DNA of 64,000 nt from Paracoccus thiocyanatus (GTDB lineage: Bacteria > Pseudomonadota > Alphaproteobacteria > Rhodobacterales > Rhodobacteraceae), in NCBI RefSeq assembly GCF_900156255.1, contig NZ_FTMK01000001.1, positions 238,047-302,046 of the forward strand. Reading direction: 5' to 3'. Shown here piece by piece: positions 27,809 to 39,579 of the stretch. The position numbers and the translations under genes are program-made. The notes beneath the pieces were generated by a model that did not search any database, was not told the DNA's origin, and was given only the letters and a program-made list of their open reading frames with translations. Numbering within the stretch: position 1 is the first letter of the stretch; the number at the start of each line of letters is the position of its first letter.

Positions 27809-29104
27809 CTAATGGCCGCCGTCATGCAGCCGGGCGCGGATGCGCCGCATGGCCAGCCAGACGCCCAGGACGGCCAGCGGCGTCATGGCCGCGACCAGCA
27901 CCGCCTTGTCGACATGCAGCGCCTGGGCCAGCGGATAAAGCGCATAGCCCAGAAGGCCGACCGCATAATAGCTGATCGCGACGACCGACAGCCCCTCGAC
28001 CGTGTGTTGCAGCCGCAATTGCAGGTCGGCGCGCCGATCCATGCGCTGCATCAATTCCTGGTTCTGGGCGCTGCGCTGAACATCCACGCGGGTGCGCAAA
28101 AGCTCGCTGGCGCGTTCGGCCCGGTCCAGCATCGCCGACAGCCGCTTTTCGGCCGATTTCGCGGTGCGCATCGCCGGCAGATAGCGCCGGGCCATGAATT
28201 CGGTCAGCATCTGCCCGCCCAGGAAGCGCGTCTCGCGCAGGGCGGCGACGCGGTCCATGACGATGGCCTGATAGGCCGCATTGGCGCCGAAGCGAAAGGC
28301 GTGCTGGGTGGCGGCGCTTTCCAGCCGGGTCGAAACCGACAGCAGGTCTTGCAGAACCTGATCGGCCGGGCGGTGGTCGTCGCTCATGCCCTGGACGATG
28401 TCGCTAAGTCGCGGGTCCAGCGCATTGAGCTGTCCGGTCAGGTCGCGGGCGCGGCCCAGGCCCAGCATGGACATGGCGCGATAGGTTTCCAGGTCCAGCA
28501 GCCGCTGCACGATGCGGCCGATGCGGCCCGGCTGGGTGCCGGGCTTGACGAAGACCGCAAAGCGCATCCAGCCGGCCGGGTCGATGCGGAAATCGCCGGC
28601 GACCACCGCCGCCTCTTCCAGCACCCAGACCGAGGCCATGCTGTCGGCCGCAAACCATTCCGACAGGCGCGGCAGGATCTCGGCCGGGTTTTCGGGCAGG
28701 ATGTCGACCTGGATCATCACCGCGGCAACCCGCTTGCCGGGCGCGTGATGCTGCCAATCCTCGGGGAAGATGGCGCCGGCCGAGGGATCGAAGGGCCGCG
28801 GCGGCAGGCCGGGCACGAAGGCGGCATAGGTGACGAACTCGGTATGGCTTTCCCAGCGCAGCTTGTGGCGGCCAAGCTGGGCCGCGTAATGGGCGGCGCT
28901 GGCATCGGGGCGCGGCGCGCCATGACGGGCGCAAAGCTCGGCCAGATGCGCCACGTCCCTGCCCCGGTCGCGATTGGCGGCGTCGCGCGGCTCCTTGATC
29001 GCCAGATAGACGGCCGTGCAGGGCGCGCTAAGCCGCGGCGAGGGCCGGGCGTGCAATTCGTTCACCAGGGCATAGCGCTGGGGATGTTCGTCTTCGTCAT
29101 TCAT
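27809..29104 (-). CDS. DUF3422 family membrane protein
   Basis: A 431-residue protein of DUF3422, common in Rhodobacteraceae and pseudomonads. It begins with HPQRYALVNELHARPSP, the family hallmark. It has a long cytoplasmic part with coiled-coil character and ends with two membrane helices (GLSVVAISYYAVGLLGYALYP and AVLVAAMTPLAVLGVWLAM) followed by a basic tail. Its function is unknown. The ribosome site is poor; an upstream in-frame extension to 29182 lacks family homology. Confidence 0.88.
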   Translation of the reverse strand: MNDEDEHPQRYALVNELHARPSPRLSAPCTAVYLAIKEPRDAANRDRGRDVAHLAELCARHGAPRPDASAAHYAAQLGRHKLRWESHTEFVTYAAFVPGLPPRPFDPSAGAIFPEDWQHHAPGKRVAAVMIQVDILPENPAEILPRLSEWFAADSMASVWVLEEAAVVAGDFRIDPAGWMRFAVFVKPGTQPGRIGRIVQRLLDLETYRAMSMLGLGRARDLTGQLNALDPRLSDIVQGMSDDHRPADQVLQDLLSVSTRLESAATQHAFRFGANAAYQAIVMDRVAALRETRFLGGQMLTEFMARRYLPAMRTAKSAEKRLSAMLDRAERASELLRTRVDVQRSAQNQELMQRMDRRADLQLRLQHTVEGLSVVAISYYAVGLLGYALYPLAQALHVDKAVLVAAMTPLAVLGVWLAMRRIRARLHDGGH

Positions 29105-29284
29105 GGGCGCATGATTAGCGGCAGGCATTTTTCCCGCAACAGGAAAACCCCGCGCGGCCGGCGGCCTGGGCAATTCTGCCACGCCGCCGGCGCGGTATCA
29201 GGTTTTCGTGAAGCCCTTCCGCATTGCCCGCCAGCGGCAAGGCGGGCAAAATGGTGCAAAATCCTTATCCGAGGGGCAGGACGG

Positions 29285-29794
29285 ATGACAGGCTGGCTGG
29301 GACGTATCGTCGCACTGATGCTGTTGCTGGGGCTGGCGGCCTGCGGGCCGAGCAAGTTCAAAAGCTATTCCGGGCCGCCCGTGACCCAGGTGGTGGTGAA
29401 CAAGGGCGCGCGGCAGATGCTGCTGCTGAACGGCAACCGGGTGCTGAAAGCCTATCGCATCGGCCTGGGCAACGCGCCCCTTGGCCACAAGCAGTTCGAG
29501 GGCGACGGCCGCACCCCCGAAGGGCTTTACTATATCGACCGCCGCAATCCCGACAGCAGCTATCACCTGTCCATCGGCATCTCTTATCCCAATCCGCAGG
29601 ATGCGGCGCAGGCGGCCTCGATCGGGCGCAGCGCCGGCAGCGACATCTTTATCCATGGCCAGGGCCCCGAGGGGCGGGCGCTGTCCCGGCGGCAGCAGGA
29701 CTGGACCGCGGGCTGCATCGCCGTCACCGATGAAGAGGCCGAGGATATCTATGCCATGGTCCGCGACGGCACCCCGATCCTGATCACCCCCTAG
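29285..29794 (+). CDS. L,D-transpeptidase (YkuD) family lipoprotein
   Basis: A 169-residue exported protein. It has a lipoprotein signal with lipobox LGLAAC near residue 20. The YkuD domain begins at VTQVVVNKGARQMLLLNGN, includes GRTPEGLYYIDRRNPDSSYH and ends with the catalytic motif HGQGPEG ... WTAGCIAVTDEE, containing the nucleophilic cysteine. Members crosslink peptidoglycan or attach lipoproteins to it. A GAGGGGCAGGA site precedes the ATG. The long upstream open frame on this strand is a shadow of the DUF3422 gene. Confidence 0.9.
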   Translation: MTGWLGRIVALMLLLGLAACGPSKFKSYSGPPVTQVVVNKGARQMLLLNGNRVLKAYRIGLGNAPLGHKQFEGDGRTPEGLYYIDRRNPDSSYHLSIGISYPNPQDAAQAASIGRSAGSDIFIHGQGPEGRALSRRQQDWTAGCIAVTDEEAEDIYAMVRDGTPILITP

Positions 29795-29930
29795 CATTCG
29801 GCCGGGGGGCGAACAGGGCCGGGCAGATGCGCCCATAACTTGTATGGTAGACCTGTGCAAAAGGTCAGATACTCTTTGCCGGCGGCTGGGGCTAACTGTT
29901 GAGATCAAACTTGGTCCCCGGTTCCAGCCC

Positions 29931-30200
29931 ATGCACTTGCCGCCCATCATCCACGACGCGCTGATCGATTCGGCCGAAACCGAGGGCTACGTCCCCGGCA
30001 CCATCGAAAGCGTCCTGCGCTTCGGCCCGCATTCGCGCTGGTGCGCCGGGGTGATCGCGGCCGGGTCGGCGGATCGTTCGCTGGCGGTGGCGACGCGCTG
30101 CGCGCTGCTGATCCCGCGCAAGGGCAAGCGCATGCGCAAGCTGGCCCTGCATCCTGCGCTGCCGGCCGAGGTGATCAAGTCCATGCTGGACGCGACCTGA
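29931..30200 (+). CDS. Small conserved-looking hypothetical protein
   Basis: An 89-residue protein I do not recognise. It reads MHLPPIIHDALIDSAETEGY at the N terminus, then SRWCAGVIAAGSADRSLAVA, and ends with a basic segment (PRKGKRMRKLALHPALPAE). Codon use from 29931 onward is typical of the host, whereas the in-frame stretch 29844-29930 uses rare AT-rich codons (AGA-, TTG- and CTT-like), so I place the start at 29931. No membrane helix or signal peptide is seen. It is followed immediately by a strong terminator. Confidence 0.6.
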   Translation: MHLPPIIHDALIDSAETEGYVPGTIESVLRFGPHSRWCAGVIAAGSADRSLAVATRCALLIPRKGKRMRKLALHPALPAEVIKSMLDAT

Positions 30201-30218
30201 CGGGGACCGGCCATTGAA

Positions 30219-30243
30219 AAAGGCGGGCACCAAGCCCGCCTTT
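30219..30243. terminator. Bidirectional terminator between hypothetical gene and pntB
   Basis: AAAGGCGGGC (30219-30228) pairs perfectly with GCCCGCCTTT (30234-30243) around a 5-base loop, with A and T runs at the two ends. It lies between the convergent stops at 30200 and 30269. Confidence 0.85.
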
Positions 30244-30268
30244 CCCCATTTTCCGCAAACCGCTGCGC

Positions 30269-31708
30269 CTAGTCGATCATCGGCAGCAGCGCGTCCAGCG
30301 ACTTCTTGGCATCGCCATAGAACATGCGGGTGTTTTCCTTGTAGAACAGCGGGTTCTCGATTCCGGAATAGCCGGTGCCCTGGCCGCGCTTGCTGACGAA
30401 GACCTGCTTGGCCTTCCAGACCTCCAGCACCGGCATGCCGGCGATGGGGCTGTTGGGATCCTCTTGCGCCGCCGGGTTCACGATGTCGTTCGAACCGATG
30501 ACGATCACCACGTCGGTGTTCGGGAAGTCCTCGTTGATCTCGTCCATCTCCAGCACGATATCATAGGGCACCTTGGCTTCGGCCAAGAGCACGTTCATGT
30601 GCCCCGGCAGCCGGCCGGCGACCGGATGGATGGCGAAGCGGACCTTCTTGCCCTTGGCGCGCAGCTTGCGGGTCAGCTCGCTGACCGATTGCTGCGCCTG
30701 GGCGACCGCCATGCCATAGCCTGGCACGATGATGATCTCGTCGGCCTCGTTCAGGGCCGCCGCCACGCCGTCGGCGTCGATGGCGACCTGTTCGCCCTCG
30801 ATCTCCATCGCCGGGCCGGTCTCGCCGCCGAAGCCGCCCAGGATCACGCTGACGAAATTGCGGTTCATCGCCTTGCACATGATATAGGACAGGATCGCAC
30901 CGGACGAGCCGACCAGCGCGCCGACCACGATCAACAGGTCGTTGCCCAGGGTAAAGCCGATGGCCGCCGCCGCCCAGCCGGAATAGCTGTTCAGCATCGA
31001 CACCACCACCGGCATGTCGGCGCCGCCGATGCCCATGATCAGGTGATAGCCGATGAAGAACGCCAGCAGCGTGATCAGCACCAGCCACAGCACCGGCGCG
31101 CCGGTGGTGCTGTAAAGGATCACCGCCAAAAGCGACAGCGCCGCCGCGCCGGCGTTCAGCATGTGGCCGCCCGGCAGCTTCCTGGGCTTGCCGTCGATCT
31201 TGCCCGCCAGCTTGCCGAAGGCCACGATCGAGCCGGTGAAGGTCACCGCGCCGATGAAGATCCCCAGCGCCACCTCGACCTTGAGCATGGCGATTTCCGC
31301 GGGCGTCTTGTGCGCCAGCACGGCGGCGAAGCCCTCGAATTGCGCGGCGGCATCTGCGGCACGGGCGCGCAGCACCCGGCCCAGCTCGAACTGGGCGTTG
31401 AAGCCGATCAGCACCGCGGCCAGGCCGACCAGGCTGTGCATGGCCGCGACCAGTTGCGGCATTTCGGTCATCTGCACCCGCTTGGCCACGACCCAGCCGA
31501 TGGCGCCGCCGATGGCCAGCATGACCAGCGTCAGCCCCCAATTGCCATAGCCCGGCCCGATCAGCGTCGCGACCACGGCCAGCGCCATGGCGGCAATGCC
31601 GTACCAGACCGCGCGCTTGGCGCTTTCCTGGCCGGAAAGCCCGCCCAGGGACAGGATGAACAGCACGGCCGCGACCACATAGGCGGCGGTGGTGAATCCG
31701 TATTCCAT
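30269..31708 (-). CDS. pntB: NAD(P) transhydrogenase subunit beta
   Basis: A 479-residue PntB. The N-terminal two-thirds is a bundle of membrane helices carrying the proton channel. The C-terminal domain III binds NADP(H), with the [10 protein letters not shown] fingerprint, [30 protein letters not shown] and the [17 protein letters not shown] block. With PntA it uses the proton gradient to make NADPH from NADH. A GGAGAGGGG site precedes the ATG. It lies 12 bases downstream of pntA in one operon. Confidence 0.97.
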   Translation of the reverse strand: MEYGFTTAAYVVAAVLFILSLGGLSGQESAKRAVWYGIAAMALAVVATLIGPGYGNWGLTLVMLAIGGAIGWVVAKRVQMTEMPQLVAAMHSLVGLAAVLIGFNAQFELGRVLRARAADAAAQFEGFAAVLAHKTPAEIAMLKVEVALGIFIGAVTFTGSIVAFGKLAGKIDGKPRKLPGGHMLNAGAAALSLLAVILYSTTGAPVLWLVLITLLAFFIGYHLIMGIGGADMPVVVSMLNSYSGWAAAAIGFTLGNDLLIVVGALVGSSGAILSYIMCKAMNRNFVSVILGGFGGETGPAMEIEGEQVAIDADGVAAALNEADEIIIVPGYGMAVAQAQQSVSELTRKLRAKGKKVRFAIHPVAGRLPGHMNVLLAEAKVPYDIVLEMDEINEDFPNTDVVIVIGSNDIVNPAAQEDPNSPIAGMPVLEVWKAKQVFVSKRGQGTGYSGIENPLFYKENTRMFYGDAKKSLDALLPMID

Positions 31709-31720
31709 GCGCCCCTCTCC

Positions 31721-33295
<1,575 letters not shown>

Positions 33296-33497
33296 GAGGC
33301 GATCTCCCCTGTTAGCGACTTTCAGCGTCCCCCATAGCAGAGCGCAACAATCTTTCACAAGAGAGCGAAGGCCGGTGCTTTCCCGAAATGCGACGCCGCG
33401 TCACGGTGGCGATCCAGGCAAGGGTGGTGGTGACAGCGCCCGCGCCGCCCACGGGGATGCCGCGGCGCAGCGTCCGGGCGGGCTTGGCCGCGGCCGT

Positions 33498-33944
33498 TCA
33501 GATCCAGCGCCGGACCCGCTTTCGGTAGCGGTCGAATGCGGGACCGTAGGCCGCGGCGATGACCGTTTCCTCGCGCAGGATGAAACGGCGCTTGAGCACC
33601 AGCGCCAAGGCCGGCACCGCCACCAGGCCCGCCGGTGCCGACAGCGCCAGCATCAGCCCGGCCAGCAGGATCAGGTCGGCCAGATAGATCGGGTTGCGCG
33701 AAAAGCGGAACGGACCCTGCGTCACCAGCGCGGCAGGCAGCCGGCCGGGGATGACGGTGGTGCGCGCGCGCCACATGGTGAAAGCCGCCCAAAGCATCAG
33801 CGCCAGCGCCGCCGCGACCAGCAAAAGGCCCAGGTCCCGCAGCGCGGGCGGCAATTCCAGCGGCAGCAGCCGCCCCAGCGCCGCCCCCGCCAGGGCGAAC
33901 AGCCCCAGCCAGACGGGCGGCAGGCCGGCCAGCCGCGCGATCAT
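33498..33944 (-). CDS. ICMT/PEMT-like membrane methyltransferase
   Basis: A 148-residue membrane protein of the isoprenylcysteine carboxyl methyltransferase family. It has about four helices and the family signature [30 protein letters not shown], followed by a C-terminal [23 protein letters not shown] segment with the conserved Glu and Tyr of the SAM-binding region. The substrate in bacteria is mostly unknown. Its ATG overlaps the glcB stop by 4 bases, so it is translated with malate synthase. Confidence 0.85.
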   Translation of the reverse strand: MIARLAGLPPVWLGLFALAGAALGRLLPLELPPALRDLGLLLVAAALALMLWAAFTMWRARTTVIPGRLPAALVTQGPFRFSRNPIYLADLILLAGLMLALSAPAGLVAVPALALVLKRRFILREETVIAAAYGPAFDRYRKRVRRWI

Positions 33945-36088
33945 GCGGCGCGGCTCGTCCGCTCGGCCTTGGCTTGCAGGCGGCGGGCATGCAGCACCGG
34001 CTCGGTATAGCCCGAAGGCTGCATGCGGCCCAGAAAGACCAGGTCGCAGGCCGCCTGGAAGGCCACGCCGTCAAAGCCCGGCGCCATCGGCACATAGGCC
34101 GGGTCGCCCGCGTTCTGGCGGTCCACCACCGCGGCCATCTTGCGGAAAGCGTCCATGACCTGCCGGTCGGTGACGATGCCGTGATGCAGCCAGTTCGCCA
34201 GCGACTGGGCCGAGATGCGCAGCGTCGCCCGGTCCTCCATCAGCCCCACATCGTTGATATCGGGCACTTTCGAGCAGCCGACGCCCTGGTCGATCCAGCG
34301 CACGACATAGCCCAGGATGCCCTGGCAATTGTTCTCCAGCTCGCGGGCGATCTCGGCATCGCTGTAGTTGCGGCCGCCGGCCAGCGGGATGGTCAGCAAT
34401 TCGTCCAGCCGCGCCGGCCGGCGCAACGCGGCGATCTGGGCCTGGCGGGCAAAGACATCGACCTTGTGGTAATGCGTCGCATGCAGGGTCGCGGCGGTCG
34501 GGCTGGGCACCCAGGCGGTATTGGCGCCCGACAGCGGGTGGGCGATCTTCTGTTCCAGCATCTCGGCCATGCGGTCCGGCACCGCCCACATGCCCTTGCC
34601 GATCTGCGCCTTGCCCGAAAGGCCGCAGGCCAGGCCGATATCGACGTTGCGATCCTCATAGGCGGAAATCCAGGGCTGCGTCTTCATCTCGCCCTTGGCC
34701 AGCATCGCGCCCGCCTCCATCGAGGTGTGGATCTCGTCCCCGGTGCGGTCCAGGAAGCCGGTATTGATAAAGGCCACCCGGTGCCTGGCGGCGCGGATGC
34801 ATTCCCTGAGATTGGCCGAGGTGCGGCGTTCCTCGTCCATGATGCCCAGCTTGACGGTATGGCGCGGCAGGCCCAGCACGTCCTCGACGAAATCGAAGAT
34901 CTCGCAGGCAAAGGCGACTTCCTGGGGCCCGTGCATCTTGGGCTTGACCACATAGATCGACTGCGTGACCGAGTTCTTCGGCCCCTCGCGGTCCAGGTCG
35001 CGCTTGGCGCATAGCGTGGTGATCATCGCGTCCAGCAGCCCCTCATAGACCTCGGCCCCATTGCGGTCCAGCACGGCGGGGGTGGTCATCAGGTGGCCGA
35101 CATTCCTGACCAGCATCAGGGCGCGGCCCTTGGCGGTCGCGTCCGAGCCGTCGGGGGCGGTGAAACTCACGTCCGGCTTCAGGTGGCGGGTAAAGGTCTT
35201 GCCGGCCTTTTCGACCTTTTCGGCCAGGCTGCCGTCCATCAGGCCCAGCCAGTTGGCATAGGCCAGCGCCTTGTCCTCGCCATCGACGCAGGCGACGGAA
35301 TCCTCGCAATCCATGATCACCGACAACGCCGATTCGATTACGATATCCGCGATGCCCGCCTTGTCCTGCGCGCCGACCGGCTTCGAGGGGTCGATAACGA
35401 TGCGGATCAGCAGGCCGTTATTCTTCAGGAAAATGTCGGTCGGATCGGTGCCGGTGCCGCGATAGCCGGCGAACTTGGCCGGCTCGCGCAGCGCGGGGAC
35501 CAGCGCGCCGTCGCTGACTGACAGCCGCTGGACCGCTGTCCACGAACCCTCCGCCAAGGGCGCGGCGCTGTCCAGGAAATCGCGGCCCCAGCCGATGACG
35601 CGGGCGCCGCGGGCGGCATCGTAGCCCGCGCCCTGCGGCAGGTCGCCCAAGGCGTCGGTGCCGTAAAGCGCATCGTAAAGGCTGCCCCAGCGGGCATTGG
35701 CTGCGTTGATCGCATAGCGCGCGTTGGTGATCGGCACCACAAGCTGCGGTCCGGCAAGCAAGGCAAATTCCGGGTCCGTGGCCGGCGTCTCGATCTGGAA
35801 ATCCTCGCCCTCGGGCAGCAGATAGCCGATCTCGGCCAGGAAATCGCGATAGGCAGCCGGGTCGGGCGCCGCCCCGCGGCGCGAGACATGCCAGGCGTCG
35901 ATGGCCGATTGCAGCTCCTCTCGCCGCTCCAGCAGGGCGCGGTTGCGCGGGCCGAATTCATGCAACAGGGCCGAAAGCCCCTCCCAGAAGCGGCGCGGCT
36001 CGATCCCGCTGCCGGGCAGCGCATGTTCGTTGACGAAGGCGGCAAGCGTCTCGTCGACCCGCAATCCTGCCTTTTCCACGCGACCCAT
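33941..36088 (-). CDS. glcB: Malate synthase G
   Basis: A 715-residue malate synthase G, which condenses glyoxylate with acetyl-CoA in the glyoxylate cycle or glycolate use. Recognisable blocks are [45 protein letters not shown] (metal and glyoxylate site), [37 protein letters not shown] and [21 protein letters not shown]. Length is typical (about 720). The start [12 protein letters not shown] has AAGGGG upstream; the longer frame is spurious. No isocitrate lyase gene is in the window. A palindrome upstream suggests repressor control. Confidence 0.96.
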   Translation of the reverse strand: MGRVEKAGLRVDETLAAFVNEHALPGSGIEPRRFWEGLSALLHEFGPRNRALLERREELQSAIDAWHVSRRGAAPDPAAYRDFLAEIGYLLPEGEDFQIETPATDPEFALLAGPQLVVPITNARYAINAANARWGSLYDALYGTDALGDLPQGAGYDAARGARVIGWGRDFLDSAAPLAEGSWTAVQRLSVSDGALVPALREPAKFAGYRGTGTDPTDIFLKNNGLLIRIVIDPSKPVGAQDKAGIADIVIESALSVIMDCEDSVACVDGEDKALAYANWLGLMDGSLAEKVEKAGKTFTRHLKPDVSFTAPDGSDATAKGRALMLVRNVGHLMTTPAVLDRNGAEVYEGLLDAMITTLCAKRDLDREGPKNSVTQSIYVVKPKMHGPQEVAFACEIFDFVEDVLGLPRHTVKLGIMDEERRTSANLRECIRAARHRVAFINTGFLDRTGDEIHTSMEAGAMLAKGEMKTQPWISAYEDRNVDIGLACGLSGKAQIGKGMWAVPDRMAEMLEQKIAHPLSGANTAWVPSPTAATLHATHYHKVDVFARQAQIAALRRPARLDELLTIPLAGGRNYSDAEIARELENNCQGILGYVVRWIDQGVGCSKVPDINDVGLMEDRATLRISAQSLANWLHHGIVTDRQVMDAFRKMAAVVDRQNAGDPAYVPMAPGFDGVAFQAACDLVFLGRMQPSGYTEPVLHARRLQAKAERTSRAA

Positions 36089-36119
36089 CGCAGTTCCCCT
36101 TGCTTCATTGTCCGGCTGG

Positions 36120-36143
36120 TTTGGTGTGCCGTGGTATACCAAA
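36120..36143. promoter_or_regulatory. Palindromic operator candidate upstream of glcB
   Basis: The core TGGTATACCA (36132-36141) is a perfect 10-base palindrome inside a wider inverted repeat, TTTGGT (36120-36125) and ACCAAA (36138-36143). On the minus strand TATACC within the core could be a -10 box, with TTGAAA about 15 bases upstream as a -35. Operators of the form TTGGTnnACCAA are used by GntR-family metabolite sensors, so control by such a factor is plausible. Confidence 0.5.
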
Positions 36144-36254
36144 CCCGGCGCTGTTTCAACCAGAGGCACCTTCAAGGATATCGCAATACAGTCTTGGCTT
36201 AAAATTGAAGGCGCCGCCCGAATGATCCGGGCGGCGACCAGCTTTTCGCAGCGA

Positions 36255-36881
36255 TCAGTTGGCCGGGGCGGGGGCCGTGCCGGTGTCGGCGGCCGGCGGC
36301 GTGGTGGCCGCTGGCTCTTCGACGGTGACGGCATCGTCCAGGGCCTCGCCAGTGGTGTCGGCGGCGCTGTCGGCGGCCTCTTCGGCGGCCGATGCCGCTT
36401 CGCCTGCGGCGGTGCCGGCCGCTTCGGCCGCGTCTTCGGCGGCGGCGGCGGCATCCTCGGCCGCGTCGTTCATGGTGTCGGTCGCGGCATCGGCGGCTTC
36501 TTCCGCCGCGGTGGCGGCGTCGGTAGCGGCCTCGCCCGCGGATTCGGCCGCGTCGGTGGCGGCAGCGGCGGCGTCATCGGTCGCGGCGTCATCCGTCACG
36601 GCCGGATCGGTCGTGGTGCCCGCGGGCAGGGCCGTGGTGCTGTCGGCCGGCTCGGTGGTGGTGACGGCCGCATCCTCGCCGGTGGTGGCGCCTTCATCGT
36701 TGCCCATGAAATATTGCAGCACGAAATAGGCGATGGCCAGCGCCAGCAGGATGCCGATGATCAGCGGCAACGGCGAGGCGCGACGCTCGACCGGCTCGAC
36801 ATAGGTTTCGGGCGCGGCGGCGGGGCGCTGGGGGTCTATGCCTTCCGTCCGCTTCGGATCGTTCGGATCGTAATGGGCCAT
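36255..36881 (-). CDS. Alanine-rich membrane-anchored repeat protein
   Basis: A 208-residue protein I cannot assign to a characterised family. The N-terminal 36 residues are polar, residues about 37-59 form one membrane helix ([22 protein letters not shown]), and the rest is low complexity: a Thr-rich stretch, then about 100 residues of short alanine repeats with Glu/Asp/Ser at regular spacing (units like [21 protein letters not shown]), ending in a Pro/Ala tail. The repeats should form a long amphipathic, acidic helix, resembling LEA-like or cell-envelope spacer proteins. It is divergent from pepN. Confidence 0.75.
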   Translation of the reverse strand: MAHYDPNDPKRTEGIDPQRPAAAPETYVEPVERRASPLPLIIGILLALAIAYFVLQYFMGNDEGATTGEDAAVTTTEPADSTTALPAGTTTDPAVTDDAATDDAAAAATDAAESAGEAATDAATAAEEAADAATDTMNDAAEDAAAAAEDAAEAAGTAAGEAASAAEEAADSAADTTGEALDDAVTVEEPAATTPPAADTGTAPAPAN

Positions 36882-37033
36882 TCGGGTATCCTCGCTCTTG
36901 TGCTTCGTGCCTGGCCGTTGGTCGTGCCGCTGGGGCATCCCGGCTTGCGACCCGGCTGTCCTGCGTCTAACACTTGGGTTTCGCACAAGTTCCCCAGGCC
37001 GCCGATTTTTTTGCCTTTCCAAAAAGGTGCCGC

Positions 37034-39577
37034 ATGACCGCCACGCAATATCTCGCCGATTGGCGTCCTTATCCGTTCGAAATCGCCCAGACCCGGCTGG
37101 AATTCGACTTGGCCGCCCGCGCGACGCGGGTGCGCTCGCAGATCGCGTTCCGCCGCAGGGATGCGGGCGACCTGATGCTGGACGGGGCGGGCCTGCGGAC
37201 CCTGTCGCTGGCGATCGACGGCCGGCCGCTGGACCCCGCGCTGGTCCAGGGCGAACGCCTGGTGATCCCCGCCGCCGACCTGCCCGACGCCTTTACCTTT
37301 TCCGCCGAGGTCGAGATCGACCCCCAGGGCAATACCGCGCTCGAGGGGCTGTATCTGTCCGGCGGCATCTTCTGCACCCAATGCGAGGCCGAGGGCTTTC
37401 GCCACATCACCTGGTATCCCGACCGCCCGGACGTGATGGCGCCGTTTCATGTCACCATCCGCTCGGATCAGCCGGTGCTGCTTTCGAACGGCAACCCGGT
37501 CGCGAGCGCGCCGGGCCAGGCCGTCTGGCACGACCCCTGGCCCAAGCCCGCCTATCTGTTCGCGCTGGTCGCGGGCGATCTGGTGGCGGTCCCGGACAGC
37601 TTCACCACCATGTCGGGGCGCAAGGTGGCGCTCAATGTCTGGGTCAGGCCCGGCGACCAGGACCGCGCCGGCTATGCGATGGAATCGCTGATCCGCTCGA
37701 TGAAATGGGACGAAAAGGCTTATGGGCGCGAATACGACCTGGACGTCTTCAACATCGTCGCCGTCGATGATTTCAACATGGGCGCGATGGAAAACAAGGG
37801 GCTGAACATCTTCAACTCCAAGCTGGTGCTGGCCAGCGCCGAGACTGCGACCGACGGCGATTACGAACGCATCGAGGGGGTGATCGGCCATGAATATTTC
37901 CACAACTGGACCGGCAACCGCATCACCTGCCGCGACTGGTTCCAGCTTTGCCTGAAAGAGGGGCTGACGGTGTTCCGCGACCAGCAGTTCACCGGCGACA
38001 TGCGCTCGGCCGCGGTCAAGCGCATCCATGACGTGCAGACCCTGCGCGCGCGCCAGTTCCGCGAGGATGCGGGACCCTTGGCGCATCCGCCGCGCCCCGA
38101 CCACTACCAGGAGATCAACAATTTCTACACCGCCACGGTCTATGAAAAGGGCGCCGAGGTCATCGGCATGCTCAAGCGGCTGGTCGGCGATGAGGGTTAT
38201 CGCCGCGCGCTCGATCTCTATTTCGACCGCCATGACGGCCAGGCCTGCACCATCGAGGACTGGATCAAGGTCTTTCAGGACGCCACCGGCCGCGACCTGG
38301 CCCAGTTCAAGCGCTGGTATACCGATGCCGGCACGCCGCGGCTGACGCTTTCCGAGGACTGGCGCGACGGCACGCTCACGCTGGATTTCCGCCAGGAAAC
38401 CGCGCCGACCCCCGGCCAGCCGGACAAGCCGCCGCGGGTGATCCCCATCGCGATCGGCCTGATCGGTCCGAATGGCGACGAGGTGCTGCCGACCACGGTG
38501 CTGGAAATGACCGAGGCGCGGCAAAGTTTCCGCTTCGACGGGCTGGGCGCGCGGCCGGTCGTTTCGCTTTTGCGCGACTTTTCGGCGCCGGTGACGGTTG
38601 CGCGCAAGATCGCGGCCCAGGAACAGGCGCTGCTCTTGGCGCATGACACCGACGCTTACGCCCGCTGGCAGGCCGGCCATGATCTGGCGCTGGACGCGCT
38701 GGTCGCGCGGGCCACGGGGACCGAAGGCGGGGCGGAATTCAGCCGCGCCCTTGCCGGGCTGCTGGCCGATGCCGAAGCCGACCCGGCCTTTGCCGCGCTC
38801 TGCCTGTCCCTGCCCGGCGAGGAAGAGATCGCGACCACCATCGCCGCCCGCGGCGTCACCCCCGATCCCCAAGCGATTCATGCCGCGCGCGAGGCGCTGG
38901 CGCGCGGCATCACCCAGGCGCATCAGCCGGCGCTGGCCCGGCTATACGAGGCGATGGCGACCCCCGGCCCCTATCGCCCCGATGCCCAGGGCGCGGGGCG
39001 GCGCAGCCTGCGCCTGGCCTGCCTGGGCCTGCTGTCGCGCATCGACGGGGCCGCGCGGGCCGGGGCGCTGTTCAGCGCGGCGTCGAACATGACCGAGCGG
39101 CAGGGGGCGCTGGAATGCCTGATCGCCGCCGGCCGGGACGCCGATGCGCTGGAAGCCTTTGGGCGGGAATTTGCCGGCAACCGGCTGGTCATGGACAAAT
39201 GGTTCATGGTCCAGCCCCTGCGCGCGGCGCCCGAACGGGCGGTGGCCCGCGCCCGCGCGCTGGCGGCGCGGCCGGATTTCGACTGGAAGAACCCGAATCG
39301 TTTCCGCGCCCTGATCGGCGGGCTGGGCGCGAACCACGCCGCCTTCCACGCCGCCGACGGTTCGGGCTACGATTTCACCGTGGACTGGCTGATGCGGCTT
39401 GACCCGGTGAACCCGCAGACCACGGCGCGGATGTGTTCGGGCTTCGAAACCTGGACGCGCTACGACGCCACCCGCCAGGCCCATGCGCGCGCGGCGCTTG
39501 GCCGGCTGGCGGCGCTGCCGGGCCTGTCGCGCAACACCGCCGAAATGGTTACGCGCATCCTTGCCGGTGGCGGCTGA
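37034..39577 (+). CDS. pepN: Aminopeptidase N (M1 zinc metallopeptidase)
   Basis: An 847-residue PepN that removes N-terminal residues from peptides in the cytoplasm. The exopeptidase motif GAMENKG is near residue 250 and the zinc site HEYFHNWTGNR near 289, with the distal Glu in LKEGLTVFRDQQF. The C-terminal part matches the alpha-helical PepN domains (DUF3458). The start MTATQYLADWRPYPFEI is the family N terminus; the longer frame from 36974 is not. It ends 2 bases before the acyltransferase gene. Confidence 0.96.
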   Translation: MTATQYLADWRPYPFEIAQTRLEFDLAARATRVRSQIAFRRRDAGDLMLDGAGLRTLSLAIDGRPLDPALVQGERLVIPAADLPDAFTFSAEVEIDPQGNTALEGLYLSGGIFCTQCEAEGFRHITWYPDRPDVMAPFHVTIRSDQPVLLSNGNPVASAPGQAVWHDPWPKPAYLFALVAGDLVAVPDSFTTMSGRKVALNVWVRPGDQDRAGYAMESLIRSMKWDEKAYGREYDLDVFNIVAVDDFNMGAMENKGLNIFNSKLVLASAETATDGDYERIEGVIGHEYFHNWTGNRITCRDWFQLCLKEGLTVFRDQQFTGDMRSAAVKRIHDVQTLRARQFREDAGPLAHPPRPDHYQEINNFYTATVYEKGAEVIGMLKRLVGDEGYRRALDLYFDRHDGQACTIEDWIKVFQDATGRDLAQFKRWYTDAGTPRLTLSEDWRDGTLTLDFRQETAPTPGQPDKPPRVIPIAIGLIGPNGDEVLPTTVLEMTEARQSFRFDGLGARPVVSLLRDFSAPVTVARKIAAQEQALLLAHDTDAYARWQAGHDLALDALVARATGTEGGAEFSRALAGLLADAEADPAFAALCLSLPGEEEIATTIAARGVTPDPQAIHAAREALARGITQAHQPALARLYEAMATPGPYRPDAQGAGRRSLRLACLGLLSRIDGAARAGALFSAASNMTERQGALECLIAAGRDADALEAFGREFAGNRLVMDKWFMVQPLRAAPERAVARARALAARPDFDWKNPNRFRALIGGLGANHAAFHAADGSGYDFTVDWLMRLDPVNPQTTARMCSGFETWTRYDATRQAHARAALGRLAALPGLSRNTAEMVTRILAGGG

Positions 39578-39579
39578 CC

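Noticed and set aside
27791..29284. 5' extension of the L,D-transpeptidase gene
   Set aside because: It is a shadow of the DUF3422 gene on the minus strand. The lipoprotein signal peptide fixes the start at 29285.
33296..33497. Possible small gene between pntA and the ICMT-like gene
   Set aside because: The open frame on the minus strand has no start codon with a ribosome site and no recognisable product.
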